Below, piece by piece: positions 13,535 through 26,700 of a stretch of 64,000 nucleotides of DNA (position 1 is the first letter of the stretch; each line of letters begins with the position of its first letter). The stretch is from NCBI GenBank assembly GCA_036362985.1, contig JAYGXS010000003.1:42331635-42395634 (forward strand), in the 5' to 3' direction. The DNA is from Ligula intestinalis. Taxonomy: Eukaryota > Platyhelminthes > Cestoda > Diphyllobothriidea > Diphyllobothriidae. The notes beneath the pieces are model-generated. The model was not told where the DNA came from and did no database searches. It saw only the letters and a program-made list of their open reading frames with translations. Made by a program: the position numbers and the translations under genes.

Positions 13535-15474
13535 TTAATCGCACTATGCTCTCTTTTGTAAGAATGACCACTACTTTATTGCTGTAAGACTTTGTGGCCC
13601 GCAGCTTGGGCTGCGTTTGCGTAACAGTGAGTTACTTGTGAAAATCATTGGATTTCTTGAGTAAGCCCACCCATTATACAATCAAAGTTAATAAGTCCGG
13701 TGTAGGAAGTATAATGTGTTTGTGCAACTCCTTAGCCAACGGAATTACTTCTTGTAACTAGTAAGCTGTTTCACCCGGTTGCACAATTTTGCACAATTTT
13801 TTGTCTTAAAAGTGTATTAGTTTACCGGGTTAGCGTTCAAAATTGGCATTATTGAACTCATTCGCCTGCGAATTCACTCATTGTGGCAGAATGGCATGTG
13901 TTAGCAAGAAATTGTACTGAACGCAATGATAACTGAAGGATAAGCTAAAAAATATCTGAGAATGTTCAGGCATTAACTAAATTTCACGCCATTTTGCGGG
14001 CTCAATGCGGCTATTTAAACAATTCTAATAAATTAACCATCATGTTTTAATTAATATATGGCGAGCTTTTGGGGATTTTTTGCCACCCTCCTAGTTCCCA
14101 CACAAAGCCAGTCATGTAAATAAGTACCCTGCCAGCACACTGCCCCGGAATCGGCGGGGCTGGCGATGGGGCAATCCGGGGCCAAGGGCCTTTATGGACG
14201 CATTAAATTTACTGCGAATATTTTTCAAAATCTATTTTTATGTCAAAAAAAGTATCAATAACCATTATTTTGCGTCTCGTTCTTTGACGAAACAATCAAA
14301 TTGGAGGTTAAAATGAGAAAATAGGGGCACACTGTGCGAAAATATTTTCCAAAGGCAGGGCGGTCTGAGTTTAAATCCCCGTCCTCTGGCCCCATTCATG
14401 TGCCATTGAATTGGACGAGGCCATAGGACGGGCATTTCATCTATCGGTTATTGATCAATACTCGATGTATACAGATAAATGTATGCGTTATATGTATTAA
14501 TCGATGTCAAGGAAGTTCATACTTTCGTCGTCCTTAAGGTACGTCAGCTTTATAGCATTAATGGTTTTTATGGCGCAAATCATAAAGCTCCGAGATTTTA
14601 CTAAGTTATTTCTCTTTAAATGTAGAAATAGGTAAAAAAAAAGAGGGTAAAAAAGATGATTAACTATAAAGATGCGTTAAATGGCATCAAAAATAAATGA
14701 AAAAACAAAGGAAAATTGAGAAAGCTTTTGAAATTACAATGTTTAAGGCAGTTAGTATACACATGAACATACGTTGTAGTATTTCTTACTACCGGAGGCC
14801 TTGACGAATCCGTTGCGTGAACTGATAACAAAGGAAGACGTCGACTCTCGGCAGATAGAATAGATATTTCTTCTAAAAGTCGATTAAACTCAGTGTGTAG
14901 TGCAGATGGAACTTTCTTATTCTCTGACATTGGGACACGCAGACGGAATGAGAACGGAAGGGGCAGATTTGTAGATAGGTTTATTGGAACGATATGTAAA
15001 CAATGGGACCAGTAAGAAAATGGAATTAAGCGAAGTGATAGCGGTCCGGCACGTGAATTGAAGGGCGTCAATCCTCAAATCCAGAGAGTGATCTGGCTCG
15101 GTCCTGGAAGAAAACAAAACCAAAAAAAGAGACCGACCTTGAAAACATTCAAACAACCCCTAGACTCAGTGGGTCGGGTTGGCCCGTTACACACGTTTAT
15201 GAATGGTAGTGCCTGACCTTATACTCAAAAAATTCACACTTACTTCGTGAGTTAATTGGTGTATACAAACAAATAGACCAACAAGCTTAAGGTCGTCAAA
15301 AATGAAATCTTTTTGGTTTTCTCTACCTCAATTCAAATTATTGTAAAAGCATTTATGCATACAAATTTAAACGCGCTAAATGTTGTAAGCAGCGGAAGTA
15401 TATCAAGATAAGGAAATGTGAAGTTGACTAAATTCGAATTTTATCTTTAGTAAGAGGTTTTGCAGAGTTGCTTG
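13535..15474. other. no recognisable gene; GC-rich patch
   Basis: A GC-rich patch at about 14,130-14,190 contains CCCCGGA...TCCGGGG as an inverted repeat. 'GTTTAAATCCCCG' near 14,370 weakly resembles a pol III B box. Minus-strand frames of 79 and 135 codons at 14,664-15,156 overlap each other and look like chance. Confidence 0.4.
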
Positions 15475-15627
15475 ATTTGAGTTGACCGAATTGTTCAAAA
15501 ACTTGTGGCTTTTGGCGGGATTTGTACTCGTGCATCAAAGAAGGCCTCCGGTAAAGGCCTTCTCTGATGCACGGGTTCAAATCCCGCCAAACACCACGAG
15601 TTTTTTCGCAATTGGTTCAACTCAAAT
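15475..15627. repeat. 153-bp inverted repeat with tRNA-like T arms
   Basis: Two ~73-bp arms (15,475-15,547 and 15,555-15,627) are near-perfect reverse complements around a 7-bp loop. The right arm contains a T-arm/B-box-like sequence, GGGTTCAAATCCCGCC, followed by AAACACCA; the left arm carries the same on the minus strand. No complete cloverleaf can be drawn because the 5' half of a tRNA is missing. It is likely an inverted duplication of a tRNA-derived SINE piece. Confidence 0.75.
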
Positions 15628-16393
15628 TTTATATTTGTTAACCGCAGGAAGGCACTGTTCTAAAAAAACTTAGTATCGAACTTAAATCGTGTTCATGTGC
15701 GCAGATAGAATGCAAAATTTCTTGATGTTGAAGGCAGACACTATCCCTTTAGGGCAACAGGTAGTTATGTTTTGAAAATGATCGTGAACTCAGAAATAAA
15801 TTGCTAACAAACTCCTACGACGAAAATGGACGCAGCGTTTAACGGGCGTGAGATCTTGACATCGCAGAAGACAGAATTGACTTCAGGTGATGGTCAGTAA
15901 TCAACGAAACTGGCGCAGTGTAGACTGTGATCGTCTGTATGCCTGCCATAGTTTGAATAGCTGGAGGTTTCTGAGGGACAGCAGGCAGGGGAAATAGTTT
16001 CAAGAACGTCTCCTGAACTTCTGATGGTTCTTTCTCAGAGTCACGAATATAGCCGCTCGGGAAAGGTTAGGTTAATAGGATCGAATCAGTGTTAAAATAA
16101 ATGTGCAGTCTTCACTTCAAAGCCGATAGACTAGGTTACGATTATTTTTCAATTGACAAGTTATTCCAAAGAAACATATGCCTAAAAGTGGATAATACAT
16201 GAAGTTAGATAAGTATGACCAATTAAATTCACTTAAGGGACTACAGTCTCTAGTTTAGGTAGAAGTCGCCTATGAGGCTTTTTTTCAAATGCGCTACTAA
16301 GATCAAATTAGATTACAACCGCAGATACCTGATCATTACGAAGGGGAGCTGATATATTTAGAAAAGGCATGTGGCATATTTCACAAGAACGGT
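15628..16393. other. no recognisable gene
   Basis: Nothing recognised on either strand. Confidence 0.4.
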
Positions 16394-17264
16394 GTGGTAT
16401 ATGCAATGTTGGTGAGGGTTAAGAGTCGGATTGCTGATGTCAAAATCTGTAAAAGTTATAAGGTTTACAGGCGATCTGAACATTTTGAATTCAACCAAAA
16501 CCTCGCAGATCACCAATTCGAGCAAGTGAATGAAATAAGGGATATAGGTGTTTGTATGACGTCCACTCTCAAACCATTTACTTATTGTGTCAAAACTGCA
16601 AACAGAGCTATCGGCATCATAAGAGCGAATAGAAGATTCTTCCTCTATTTTGATGCGGAGCTTATTCGTCGAGTGTTTGGAAAATTTGTCCGGCCGATGT
16701 TAAAATACTGCGTTCAGTCATGATGCCCCTGGATGAAGCAAGATTACGCAACACTGAAGAAAGTTTTACGAAGGGCAACCAAATTAGTCAGTGGCTTGGA
16801 AGGCCGACTGTAGGAGAGGCGACTAGAAAGACTCAGACCTCTTCCTCTCTTTTATAAGCTGTACATTGTATCAAAATCATCCTATCAACCAACGGTTTAA
16901 TTTTTAAAGAAAAAGCTTTTTTTCTTCGTTTTTATTCACTTCTTACCACAGTACTTAGTTTGCAATAAAGGGGCCTTCCAAGCCTAAAATATGAATTTAT
17001 TTATTCATGGATATGATCATGGTCTTCAAATTCGTCAGGGGAATAGACTCTGCTCTTAAGATGGCTGATTTTTTTTAATTGGCAGAATCGACACAGCTCC
17101 CAGATCGCCCATACAAACTACAGAAATACCATGCCAAACTAGGAGTCATTGAAGACTCGAACAAACTACCTACATCAGTTGCTCCTGTTGACAGCGTTGA
17201 CGTATTTAGGATACTTGATAATAATTTACTTGAAAGTCATACCTTTGGTACACCACAACGATAA
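16394..17264 (+). pseudogene. LINE ORF2 C-terminal fragment
   Basis: Plus-strand relic of the region after the reverse transcriptase in CR1-like ORF2. Motifs in order: DIGVCMTSTLKPF (usual form 'DLGV...SLKPS'), FGKFVRPMLKYCVQ, KVLRRATKLVSGL, and after a broken stretch RPYKLQ (usual 'RGHPYKLQ') and SVDVFRILDNN. Frames change between these blocks and stops intervene. Endonuclease and polymerase motifs are absent. It converges tail to tail with the minus-strand LINE that ends at 17,411. Confidence 0.75.
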
Positions 17265-17929
17265 ATATAATATACATATATGGCTCTAAACATATACATG
17301 ATTTGCCAGAACCTACATGCAAATAAGACTTCCAAAAGCTCTGCCCATCTCCCTTATTTATACTGAGTGGTACTGAATAAATCAGTCGGTACGTAAGTTT
17401 CTAAGCCATCCAGTTCAGTTTTATTGAGGGGAAGATAGGCAAACACCTTTGAGCTCTGTCTAGCGAAATTGTAGACTGAACAACGCAGTGGATGCCTTTG
17501 AGGGTAGTCGAGACGGCTGACAGCTGTTAACGGACGATGGTCGTCACTCAACAGTAAATAGCGAAGATGCTTAGGTTCGAGCTTGACGCCCATGTGAACT
17601 ATGTAGGAAACAGATAATGCTAGACATGCGGCCTCACAGGAAAGCCCTATAAAGAACCTTTAATTTTTGGAAAAGATGCCTGCATAAGATCCGAAAGGAC
17701 AAACTAGCTTACGTGTAGGACGAAAGATATATGGTTGACCATCAGGGCTCCTCCATGTCTGGATCTTTTCATTGTTTCTCGGCCACTAAGACAGACCAAA
17801 TCGTCGTCGTCCATATTTTGGAGTAATTCGACATGCTGGAAATTATTGAGCGGTCGACCGGAACATGCATTTGTAGGGTGAGAACCGAAATTTCCATGAA
17901 CGTTTACTTTCAAGACAATCAACTTCCGT

Positions 17930-19445
17930 GAAATTACCACGGAATGCTTATTATACAAATTTTTGTATCACCTGCAACTGTCTGCAACTTAAAAGAAATA
18001 GGTCGAGGTTAGTTAAACGTGAGCCCTGTTCCCTTACAAGTTTTGTTGCCCACACTTTAACCTTATCGAGGGAATTGAGCTCTTTCGCGTTCCAGGGTCT
18101 TCATGCTTGAATAGCAAAATCCAGTTTCGTCTGCACAATTGTTCCAGGGACCTTAGCGAAGTAGTCTTTGTCAAAGGTACAGTTAACCCGTTTGACAAGG
18201 TACAAGACGAACATTACAGACTTGGCTACTTTTGCACAATGCAGTGAGGACTTAAGCGACATCATGCTCCACAATCCCAAATCTTTCTGCGCGGTCACTT
18301 CTTGCAGTTGGATGCCATTCAGACAGTGAACCACGGGATTCTGAGAGTTGGGTCGGCTAACTCGTAGGATACGGCACTTGTTCTCATTGAAGGGCAAAAG
18401 CCAGTCCTTAGACTACCTTTGAAGACGGTTTAGGTTTATCTGCAAACGCTCTGTGTCGGCTGCATTTCTGCTGACGTTCGAAATCTTAATATCATCGGCA
18501 AACCTAGCGATATCTTAATCCAGTTCACGGATGCAGTCTTTGACGTACACAATGAACAGTAAATGGCCAAGGACAGAGCCTTGGGGAACAGCGACATGGA
18601 CAGTGTGAGAGTGGCCAAGTAGGAAGCTTCGAATCTACTTCAGGAGATTTCTTCAAACACCTATTTGGCTGATTTTGTGCAGAATTTGTTGGGGTAGGGC
18701 ACCATCGAATGCCTTCTTGGAGTCCATATAGACTACATGAAGCGGATTTTCTTCATCAACTGCCCCGGTCCAAAGTTACAAACAACGTAGCAAGTATTGC
18801 GTGGTGTTAAGGCTACTAAGGTTAACCATAATGGCTGTGATCTTCCAGGCCCGGTTCTTTAGGAGAAGATAGAAGTCATAGGACGACCTGATGGGAAGAA
18901 GGACTTGTTCGGTGAGAGATTAACTTAGTGTCAGGGCCATTAATCGCCGTTCGAATGCTTGCTCTGGACCACGTGTGGCTGTTGAACTTCACTCGATGAG
19001 CGGAGCATTGAAGGCACCCATAATCAAGACGTCAGGCAGAGCAGTAAATCTTGCTTAGTCCTCTAGCCGACCCAGCGTCAACTTCGGGATAACTTCTTGG
19101 TGGTAGGCAAACGGTCACAAGTTACAGGCTAGATTATTCCGGTGCTTCTATAGTAAGCCAGATAGCCTCGGTAAAGCAAGCAAACCATTCTGTTTTTCCT
19201 GAGACTAGCAATCAATGTTTTACGTTGGTTATAACTCCTCCTGCTTTACGCTTTCTCGTCAAAATAAATGAAATCCGGGAAGTGCCACTTCGCGATCATC
19301 CACTTTTTCAGACAGCCAGGTTTCTGTCAACGACTTAATGTCGGGGAAGAGGTCACATATCTGCACTTTCAGTTCATCTAACGTGGACAGTCTGTTGGTG
19401 TAGACAAATGTAACAGACATATTTTTGGCGGTTTTTGGTATAGTC
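17930..19445 (-). pseudogene. LINE ORF2 remnant (EN-RT-C-term)
   Basis: In minus-strand order: YTNRLSTLDELKVQI and LTETWLSEKV (start of the APE-like endonuclease), LIMGAFNAPL (GDFNAP degraded), then a jump to the reverse transcriptase. That part has VVYMDSKKAFDG (motif A), [12 protein letters not shown] (motif B) and ARFADDIKI (motif C). It continues with KDLGLWSMMSLKSS and RATKLVREQG. The segment between endonuclease and motif A is largely missing and there are several stops and frame changes, so no enzyme can be made. In an intact copy this protein nicks the target and reverse-transcribes the element RNA. Confidence 0.8.
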
Positions 19446-19499
19446 CAATTTTAACCTTCGTGGAAGGAACCAGTTGAGCCTTCATTCGAATTGGTTCTG

Positions 19500-19745
19500 T
19501 CCAATAAATACGAGGACGCTGCATTATATGGTATTGTATATCATCAAATTTTTCTCTTTTTTTAATTTCAGTCTCATTCCGAGAACTAACTGTTGGGTTT
19601 TTATACTCTCCGTTGGCCTATAATCCGGTGTAAAAAATGCCATTATTGTTATCCTTGATTGTGAATGGTCGTAGAAGAATGAGTTTAACTTTTTGTTGAT
19701 TTCCTTGCACTACTTTTAGTGGTCGGGGCTGTGTACGTTCCGATA
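19500..19745 (-). pseudogene. LINE ORF1 C-terminal remnant
   Basis: The minus-strand frame contains RPRPLKVVQGNQQKVKLILL, which matches the RPRPLK-V block of the other ORF1 copies here (for example near 45,260 and 50,975), then a degenerate version of the following block. It has a stop and lies directly upstream of the ORF2 remnant, in the expected order. Confidence 0.7.
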
Positions 19746-19760
19746 TATAATTTGGGCACA

Positions 19761-20186
19761 TATCTGCGCATGATCATGACTGTTACTATAGTCTATTAAT
19801 TGTCAGATATTGTAATACTGAATAATGTGCACGAGCGATACTTGCCGGAAGATTGTGGCAACTAATGATTACATGAGCAATCATAACCAACTTAGCCAAT
19901 CAGATGCCGCGAAAGCACCATCGCGAGAAATCTACCAATGGCGCTGCACATTCCGCTTAATTTGCTGTTGATTTTCTAATCAGTGTACTGTACGTGAAAC
20001 CCTACCACGTGACCGAATCTCGTCGAGGGTTTCATTTCATAGTTTATGCTACTGTTTACTTACCCTTATTCAGTCTTATCTTACTTCCTAATCAACCACT
20101 TTCATTCCAGTCTCCATATGACATATACTGCCTAGAATATTGTGAAAGTATGTATGTGAAATGCACCATATGGGCCTGCTACTTCT
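19761..20186. other. no recognisable gene
   Basis: Nothing recognised. Confidence 0.4.
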
Positions 20187-20330
20187 GCAGTTTAAAGGGA
20201 TGACCTCGCAGATGATCCGTCCTATTAACTCTGAAGAATTCATCAAATTCTAAAGTGCACTCCCGGTCTCTGACAATTCGGTAGGTTCGGATGAGTTCAC
20301 CACGGAGTTGCCTGTAACTGAGAGGAAATA
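20187..20330 (-). pseudogene. LINE ORF2 C-terminal scrap
   Basis: 144 bp on the minus strand translate to PLSYRQLRGELIRTYRIVRD, then FDEFFRV and HLRGHPFKLQ, an uninterrupted piece of the ORF2 C-terminus. It is closely similar to 41,872-42,010 on the same strand. Both ends are truncated and no 3' UTR is attached. Confidence 0.8.
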
Positions 20331-21066
20331 AATAGTAAATAAATCGTATATTTAAGGACGAATAGGCCCTTTCATTACAAATTGAGTGCTGTCATAAAAA
20401 TAAACACAAAGCTAACATTCACAGCTGCGTGTTAGCAACTGTATAACAACATGAAGAAGTAGTATGTTACGTGTAGTAAGATATGAAGTCTGATCCGATT
20501 TACAATGGAATCTTATGCAGTAAAAAAATACTTTGGAGGCAGAGCTCAGCGAGTCACTGATTTTTAAATAAAATGTAAACGAAAAAACTGCTAACATTTA
20601 CTTGTAATGATATGAGGCACTTAGGTGGGCTAATGATGTTGAGGGTCCGGAAAGCTTATTGTCGTAGGAAAATCGTATTGTATCATGGTGGTGATATAAG
20701 ACGGGAAAAATGAGGTCGAAATGAGAAGAGGACAGTAGAAGTCAAGGCAAAATCACCGCGATGCGACCCACCAGAATTCAGAGTCCACTGACAAGTTCGC
20801 GACAGCGTAAGAAGCCACGATTATTTGTAATAGCGACCTCGAAGACTACCCCCGGGGTTGCAAAATGGAGACGGGTTTGCAGCATTTGTAAATGATGCTT
20901 GACTCTGCAGAGGAAAAGGTATACATATTTAGAGACTACTTTACTATCCTGGGAAGAGCTTTAAATGCCAGGAGGACCCTTTTCGCAATATACAATTTGC
21001 GTGTTTGGGAAGGAAACAGACATAAACGACTTTATTTTCTCCAAATCTAACTGTTTACGTTATTTA
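20331..21066. other. no recognisable gene
   Basis: No gene or repeat recognised. Confidence 0.4.
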
Positions 21067-23503
21067 AGTATCAGTATCAGTTTATTGAGGGATATTTAGG
21101 TAAATTGCTTTTGAGTTCCCTCGTTGTGCATGTGTGTCATGGTAACAGAAAAAGGCTATCTCAGTTTTTTGGTGAGGCCAATTGTCCTGAGTCATGAGGT
21201 GGTAAAAAAGGAGACAGTTAAAAAACTCCGAAGGATTTTTAGGAGAAAAACTGTTCCTCTTGTGGGGGGTGAGGTGTGGGGTTTAGGAGAAAAATTTCGC
21301 TCTTGGGGGGGAGGGTTCAGCGGGTAGAGCATTGCAAAGGTCATCAGGATCATCACCAAGTGTGGAAGATGCGGCCTGATTCTTCCTTGCTGATGGCAGA
21401 GTTCGCCAAAAAGACTGGGAAAACAGATATATCCGCCCAGATCGTCGACAGTCCATTGCTGGTCGAATCAAGGGTAGGTGTTTAGGCCACCAGGTTCGGC
21501 TGATAAGATCGCTGACGTTACGCAGATAGCCAAATAGGGAAGATCGTGGAGACTTTAGCATGAGAAAAATGCCTCTGACAATCGGTAATGTAGACAATAA
21601 TTTACTTTCGATTGGAAGATTGTGCCAAATAAAAGCATATTTCGAAGCAAAAGGTGAGAAATGTTTGCTGTTGTGCAGATAATCCTTTTCAAGCACGGAC
21701 GCCAGGCCTGGACGGCATACTGCAAGTAGGGCCAAACAAATGCTCCGTACGTTTTTCTGAAGAGTTCCTTGTCGCAGTTGCTGAATCTCCGTATAATTGC
21801 AAACAGCACCTTTGCCGTGTCTGTAGACACTGTGAAGATGGTTTAAGCGAGAAGTTTATAAGAACACTGAGGTTTTTTTGTTCGTCAAAAGTTGAAAGGC
21901 GAAGCCCATCAAGGAGGTATTCGAAGGAATCATCCCTTTCTTTGGTCCCCCTAGTACGGAGTCTTCAAACCACACACTTATTTACGTTGAAATGTAAAAG
22001 CTATCGAGCAGACCAGCTGCTAAGTCGATTGAGACTCACTTGAAGTTCTTTCCTATCGGCGTCAGACCTGATGACTCTTAGAGTTTGAAATCGTCATCAA
22101 ACATGATGGCGCTGCAACCCAGGTCGTCGACACAGTCATTGATATAAATTAGGAAGCCCAGTGGTCCTAAGACAGAGCCTCAGGAAATGACACTTAGAAC
22201 AAATGTGGGGGTTGACTTCGAGTCACCGAAGCACACAGTTTGCGATTGCCCTGCGTGAAAATCTGTGATCCGTGACAGCAGATTTCCTCTCATTCCAATT
22301 TCCAATAATTTATACATATGACGATTATGGGGGACGCTCTTGGACGTCTTCATGAAATTCGTATATATGACGTCAACATTACCATCGTCATCCAGTGCGC
22401 CAGTTCACTGCTCAGTTGACAGCAAAAGGCTGGAAATACAAGAGCGGTTCTCTCTGAGGTCGTGTTGGAGCCCTGATAGTAAGTAGTTCTCTTACAGGAA
22501 CTTCATTTTCGCCTTCTTTAATTATCATTGAGAGTTTGCTTGCCAATTCTTTCTAGCATTTGGCCGGTTTACTGTCTGGACTGGATGACTTCGCTTTCTT
22601 GAGGCTTTGTAGCTCTCTTTCAACTATAGAGGTTGAGAATAATACAGACTGAAGCGCTGGACCAGCATCTACAAAAGCATTGTTAAAAAAGTCAAACTGA
22701 AACTCGGTTACCCTAGCGAATACCGAGGCAAAGAACCGGCTACAGTACTCGGCTTTCTTGCCATCCTCGACTAATTCCATGCCATTATCTTCCTTAAGGA
22801 CTGCGACTGTGTCCTTGTTTTTTTACTCTTATATTAATATAGAGGAATAGACTCTTGAGCTTTTTTTCAGCCTGTTAGAAGGTTCTTAATTCATTGTTTT
22901 TCCTTGCCTGACAAATCGATTTTTTACCGCATTTCTTTGGCGACGGAATTCATCGAGGTGTACTGGTGACCCAGTTTCCCTGAATGACTTCCTTTTCTTA
23001 GTTGTCTTGTTAAATTGCATGTTAAGATCTCTTGTCAAGCAAGCAGAGTGACTAGTCGTCTCATGTACCTTGACCAGACAACAACACTTAATCAGATCTA
23101 ATGCAATCGTTTTGAAACATCTCCAGTCGTCCTGAGAACCCCCTTTAGCAGACAGTCCAGATTTACGAACGATAGTGCATTCCTCATCGAATTAATATCT
23201 GCCTTCTATATATTTGGCCGGCCCTCCGTTTTCCTCAGACGTTGAGAACTCTGTAAGTAATTCCACTCTAGCGTCGCATGGTCACTCTTACCGAGCGGGG
23301 CACTGGAGTGCACTTCATCAATATAAGATAATTCCTTCGTAAAAATCAGATCCAAGTAACTAGCGATCTGGTTCATTCCAAATCTGGTTAGTGACATAGT
23401 GTGCTGTGCCAAAGGGAGATCGGGTGTGAATTCCATACACAAAGAACTAAAGGAAGTTGATGCCCCGTTCACTGTCAGCTTTTCCCAGTCTACACGGGTG
23501 TGT
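21067..23503 (-). mobile_element. CR1-like LINE, 5'-truncated, minus strand
   Basis: The minus-strand 3' end is CCTCAATAAACTGATACTGATACT, a hexamer (ACTGAT) tail. The 3' UTR (21,090-21,560) is shared with the copy at 44.4-49.1 kb: 'CTATTTGGCTATCTGCGTAA', 'GACTGTCGACGATCTGGGCG' and 'GCAAGGAAGAATCAGG' all recur near 48,610-48,800. ORF2 remains follow and the copy stops inside the endonuclease at about 23,503, the usual result of incomplete target-primed reverse transcription. Confidence 0.85.
21555..23503 (-). pseudogene. LINE ORF2 remnant
   Basis: Starts within the endonuclease (VDWEKLTVNG..., YLDLIFTKE, APLGKSDHATLEW). The linker follows (YCSRFFASVF, SIVERELQSLKKAKS), then a degraded reverse transcriptase (GSVLGPLGFLIYINDCVDDL and IMFDDDFKL, with FADD changed to FDDD), and finally YGAFVWPYLQYAVQAWRP. 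From there it jumps directly into the 3' UTR, so most of the C-terminus is deleted. Motif A has lost its aspartates. Frame changes and stops are frequent. Confidence 0.8.
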
Positions 23504-23773
23504 TTTCACGCGGAAACGGAAGACCGGTTAAAGGACTACTGAAACGTTGTAAGTAGGCGGTTATAGTAAGTTATTTATACATATAGTGTATTATATATGT
23601 ATATTTTAAGGGTAACAGGCAAGAAATGCCCTTGAAGACCCTATTAATGTAACGCAAGCAAGGTTATTCTTACAGTTAATGTGCAGTCGGGGGGAGACAT
23701 CTGATATCACAACAGAATTTCGACTGAATTTTCACGGCAAAGAATGAAACCGGTCTAAAGCCAGAAAAATTGT

Positions 23774-26700
23774 TCACAGTGCTGGCAGTAGGAAATCGTG
23801 TTTTAAAAGTCGCCTTTTGTCAAATAAAATCAAATCAAGTCTTCTTTTAAATTCCGAAATTGTGTCAGCAGAAACCGTCTCGCTTGGTAGCAAGTTCCAA
23901 GGCCGGACCACGCGTTGACTGAAGAAATATTTTCGGAGGTCTAATCGGGTGCGTTCGTTTGTGACCTTGTAAGGATGGCCACGCAGGTGAGTAGTGGTGG
24001 CTAATTGGAAGAAATTCTCCAATTTTACGGAGGAAATGTGGCCCCGGATTATCCGGACTGTCCAGAGCAGGCTGCACTGAACGTTCCTGTAAGACAAAGG
24101 AAAAAGGTCAAGTTTTATCAATCTCTCCTGATATGGTAAGTGCCTGAGACCGTCAACCATCTTTGTCGCCCTGCGTTGCATTTGTTCAAGAAGCTCCACA
24201 TCTTTCTTCAACCACGGTGTCCAAACTGGCATTCCTTATTCAAGATGTGGTCTCACAAAGGTGCCAAATATTTTTCCGAAGAGTTCAGGTGGAAAGATTT
24301 TGAACACTCGTCTGATCCAGTGCAGGGTACTAGTTGCCTTCTGGACGGACGTTTTACAGTGCTCTGTTTGCATCAAGTTCGCGGTTTTCCATATACCTAG
24401 ATCTTTGTGTGTCTCAACCTCGTTTAATGTGGTACCATTGATAAAATAACTGTGTTTCGGTGGCACTTTTCGCCCTGGGCTTATGTGTAGAACAAGACAC
24501 TTGGATACATTAAAGTTAAGAAGCCACGTGCACGATCAGATAACCAGTTTATCGATGTTCGACTGTAGTCTCTTTGCGTCGTCGGCGTACCTAATTTCAG
24601 CCCATATATTTATGTCATCCGCAAACATGACAGCTGCGCAATCAAGCTCATTGAGACAGTCGTTTACGTAAATCAGGAATAGCAGCGGACCCAAAACTGA
24701 GCCTTGTGGTACACCACTCTCCACCATTGTCCATTCTGAGGTTGAGTTTCCGACAACGACCCTCTGTTCTCTGAGGGACAATAAATTACTCATCCATTTA
24801 TACATTTTTCCTTGGATTCCTACGTCCCAAATCTTCTGCAGAAGAAGCCTGTGCGGTACACTATCGAAGGCCTTTTTGAAGTCGAAGAATAAAGCATCAA
24901 TTGGATAGCCTTTATCAGCGGCCTTTGTCCACTTCTCCTGTGAGTAAAGAGCACTCGTGAGGCAAGAGCGTCCTGGGCGAAAGCCATGCTGTCCATCACA
25001 CAGTATTTTGTTGCTTTCGAGGAAATACATTAAATGCTTCTGAATAATGCGCTCCATTACTTTGCACGCGATGCAAGTTAGACTGACAGGACGGTAATTT
25101 GCGCAATCAGGTCGCAAACCTCCCTTATAGATCGGGGTGACGTTTGCCCACTTCCATTCTTCTGGGAGTTCGCCTTCGTCAAAAGATTTCTGGAAGATGG
25201 CAGCCAGGGGTTTGCATAGATCGTTAGCTAATTCTCTTAGTGCTAGTGCAGGAATTTTGTCCAGCCTTGGTGATTTGGCAGGCTTAAGTTGGAGTAATTC
25301 GGCCCTGACAGTGTTGTGTGAAAACTCTAGGTCCTCTATTTTGGGCAATAAGGAGGAGGGTAAGGGTGCAGTTATCGGTCGATGAGCGGACGGACCGTCA
25401 GCAAAAGTTGTAGGTTCTTGGGTGTAGACGGATTCAAAGAAATCGGAGAGGAGGGAGGCTTTCATCTGGTCTTCGGTCACCAGTTGTCCATCAGCTGATC
25501 TAAGGGCAGGGATCAGTTCCTGAGATCTCTTAGTGCTTCGTACGTAACCATACAAGATCTTAAGTGTTTCAACGACTTGTGTAATATGTTCAACTCGTAT
25601 TTCTTGCGCAGTTTAGTAGCTGCTCTTTTACAAATGTTACGTTGTTGCTTATACTCCCGTAAGTGTTAACCGGAGCCGGTTAATCTGTAGCGTCTCCAGA
25701 AGCGGTTTCTTTTTTTTTGAAAGCGGCCTGCAAGTTTGAGTTCATCCACTTCGGGCGATTTGTACTTGTCTTTCTTCTGAAGGGACAGTTGAGACAAAGA
25801 GTCCATTTCAACGTCGAGCTAAAGGTCATCCACTGTTCATTTGCCCCACCTTGGAGATCTGTTTCCCATGATACCTCTGACATTTCTCTTCTCATAAGTG
25901 GGAAGTCGCCCTTCCAAATGTTACTTTCCCATGTGTCGGAAGAGTAGGGTTTGGAGAACAGCGAATACTCGAAATACAGCATAATATGGTCGCTGGACCC
26001 AAATGGGGGTCGATCCTGCAGGTCAATCACAGTTTCCTCCTCTCGGGTAAAGATAAGGTCGATACAGTTCGACTGTTGTCCTTTCCTAGCCCGCGTTCCA
26101 AACGCGACGGTTTGGCAGAGCAGTTTGGCTGTGGCCCATTGTAGTAATTTGTGATTGAAGTTGTCTTGAAGACCCGGTGCAGTCCATGTCTGCCAGTCAT
26201 CACCAGGAGCGTTAAAGTCCCCAACGAGGAGGATGTCTTTTTTCTCACTAACCCTATACAATTCTGCTATGAGGATAGTGTCTTGGTCATGAGAATGGTT
26301 TGGCGGGTGGTAGGTCACCGATAGCGTCAGTGGCCTGGCGTACTTAGCAGATATAGTAATATTTAGCGTTTCCACATCTCGTGCTGGGACCGGTACTTCA
26401 GCCGTGGCTGTCAGCTTGCAAGTGACATAGATTATAAGCCCTCCTCCCCTAGTTGTTCTGTCTTTCCTTAAATGCTGATATCCTCTAAGTGATAATTCAG
26501 AATCAGTGATATCTTTTGAAAGCCAGGTTTCAGTTAAAGCCATGATGTCTGGTTTCACCTCATCGACCAAGTTCTTTCGTTCGTCCAGCTTGTTGAACAA
26601 GCTTTGTACATTTGCGGTTAGGATCTTTAGTGATAGTTTACTCCATGAGACCCAACCCTCATCGTGACAGGTTTTGGCCAGAGGAAGGGCTCCTTGACTT

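Larger units (their letters stand above)
17411..19760 (-). mobile_element. CR1-like LINE, decayed, minus strand
   Basis: On the minus strand the 3' end reads CCTCAATAAAACTGAACTGG, a polyadenylation-like signal plus short ACTGA-type tail also seen in other copies here. Upstream come a 3' UTR, ORF2 remains (about 17,930-19,445) and an ORF1 C-terminal remnant (about 19,500-19,745). A large internal deletion joins the endonuclease to the middle of the reverse transcriptase. The 5' end is indistinct. Confidence 0.8.

Noticed and set aside
14664..15156. 135- and 79-codon minus-strand frames
   Set aside because: They overlap in different frames with no recognisable domain.
21283..21735. 150-codon minus-strand protein at 21.3-21.7 kb
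   Set aside because: It is an open frame across a LINE 3' UTR; the same DNA at 48.6-48.9 kb is not open in the corresponding frame.
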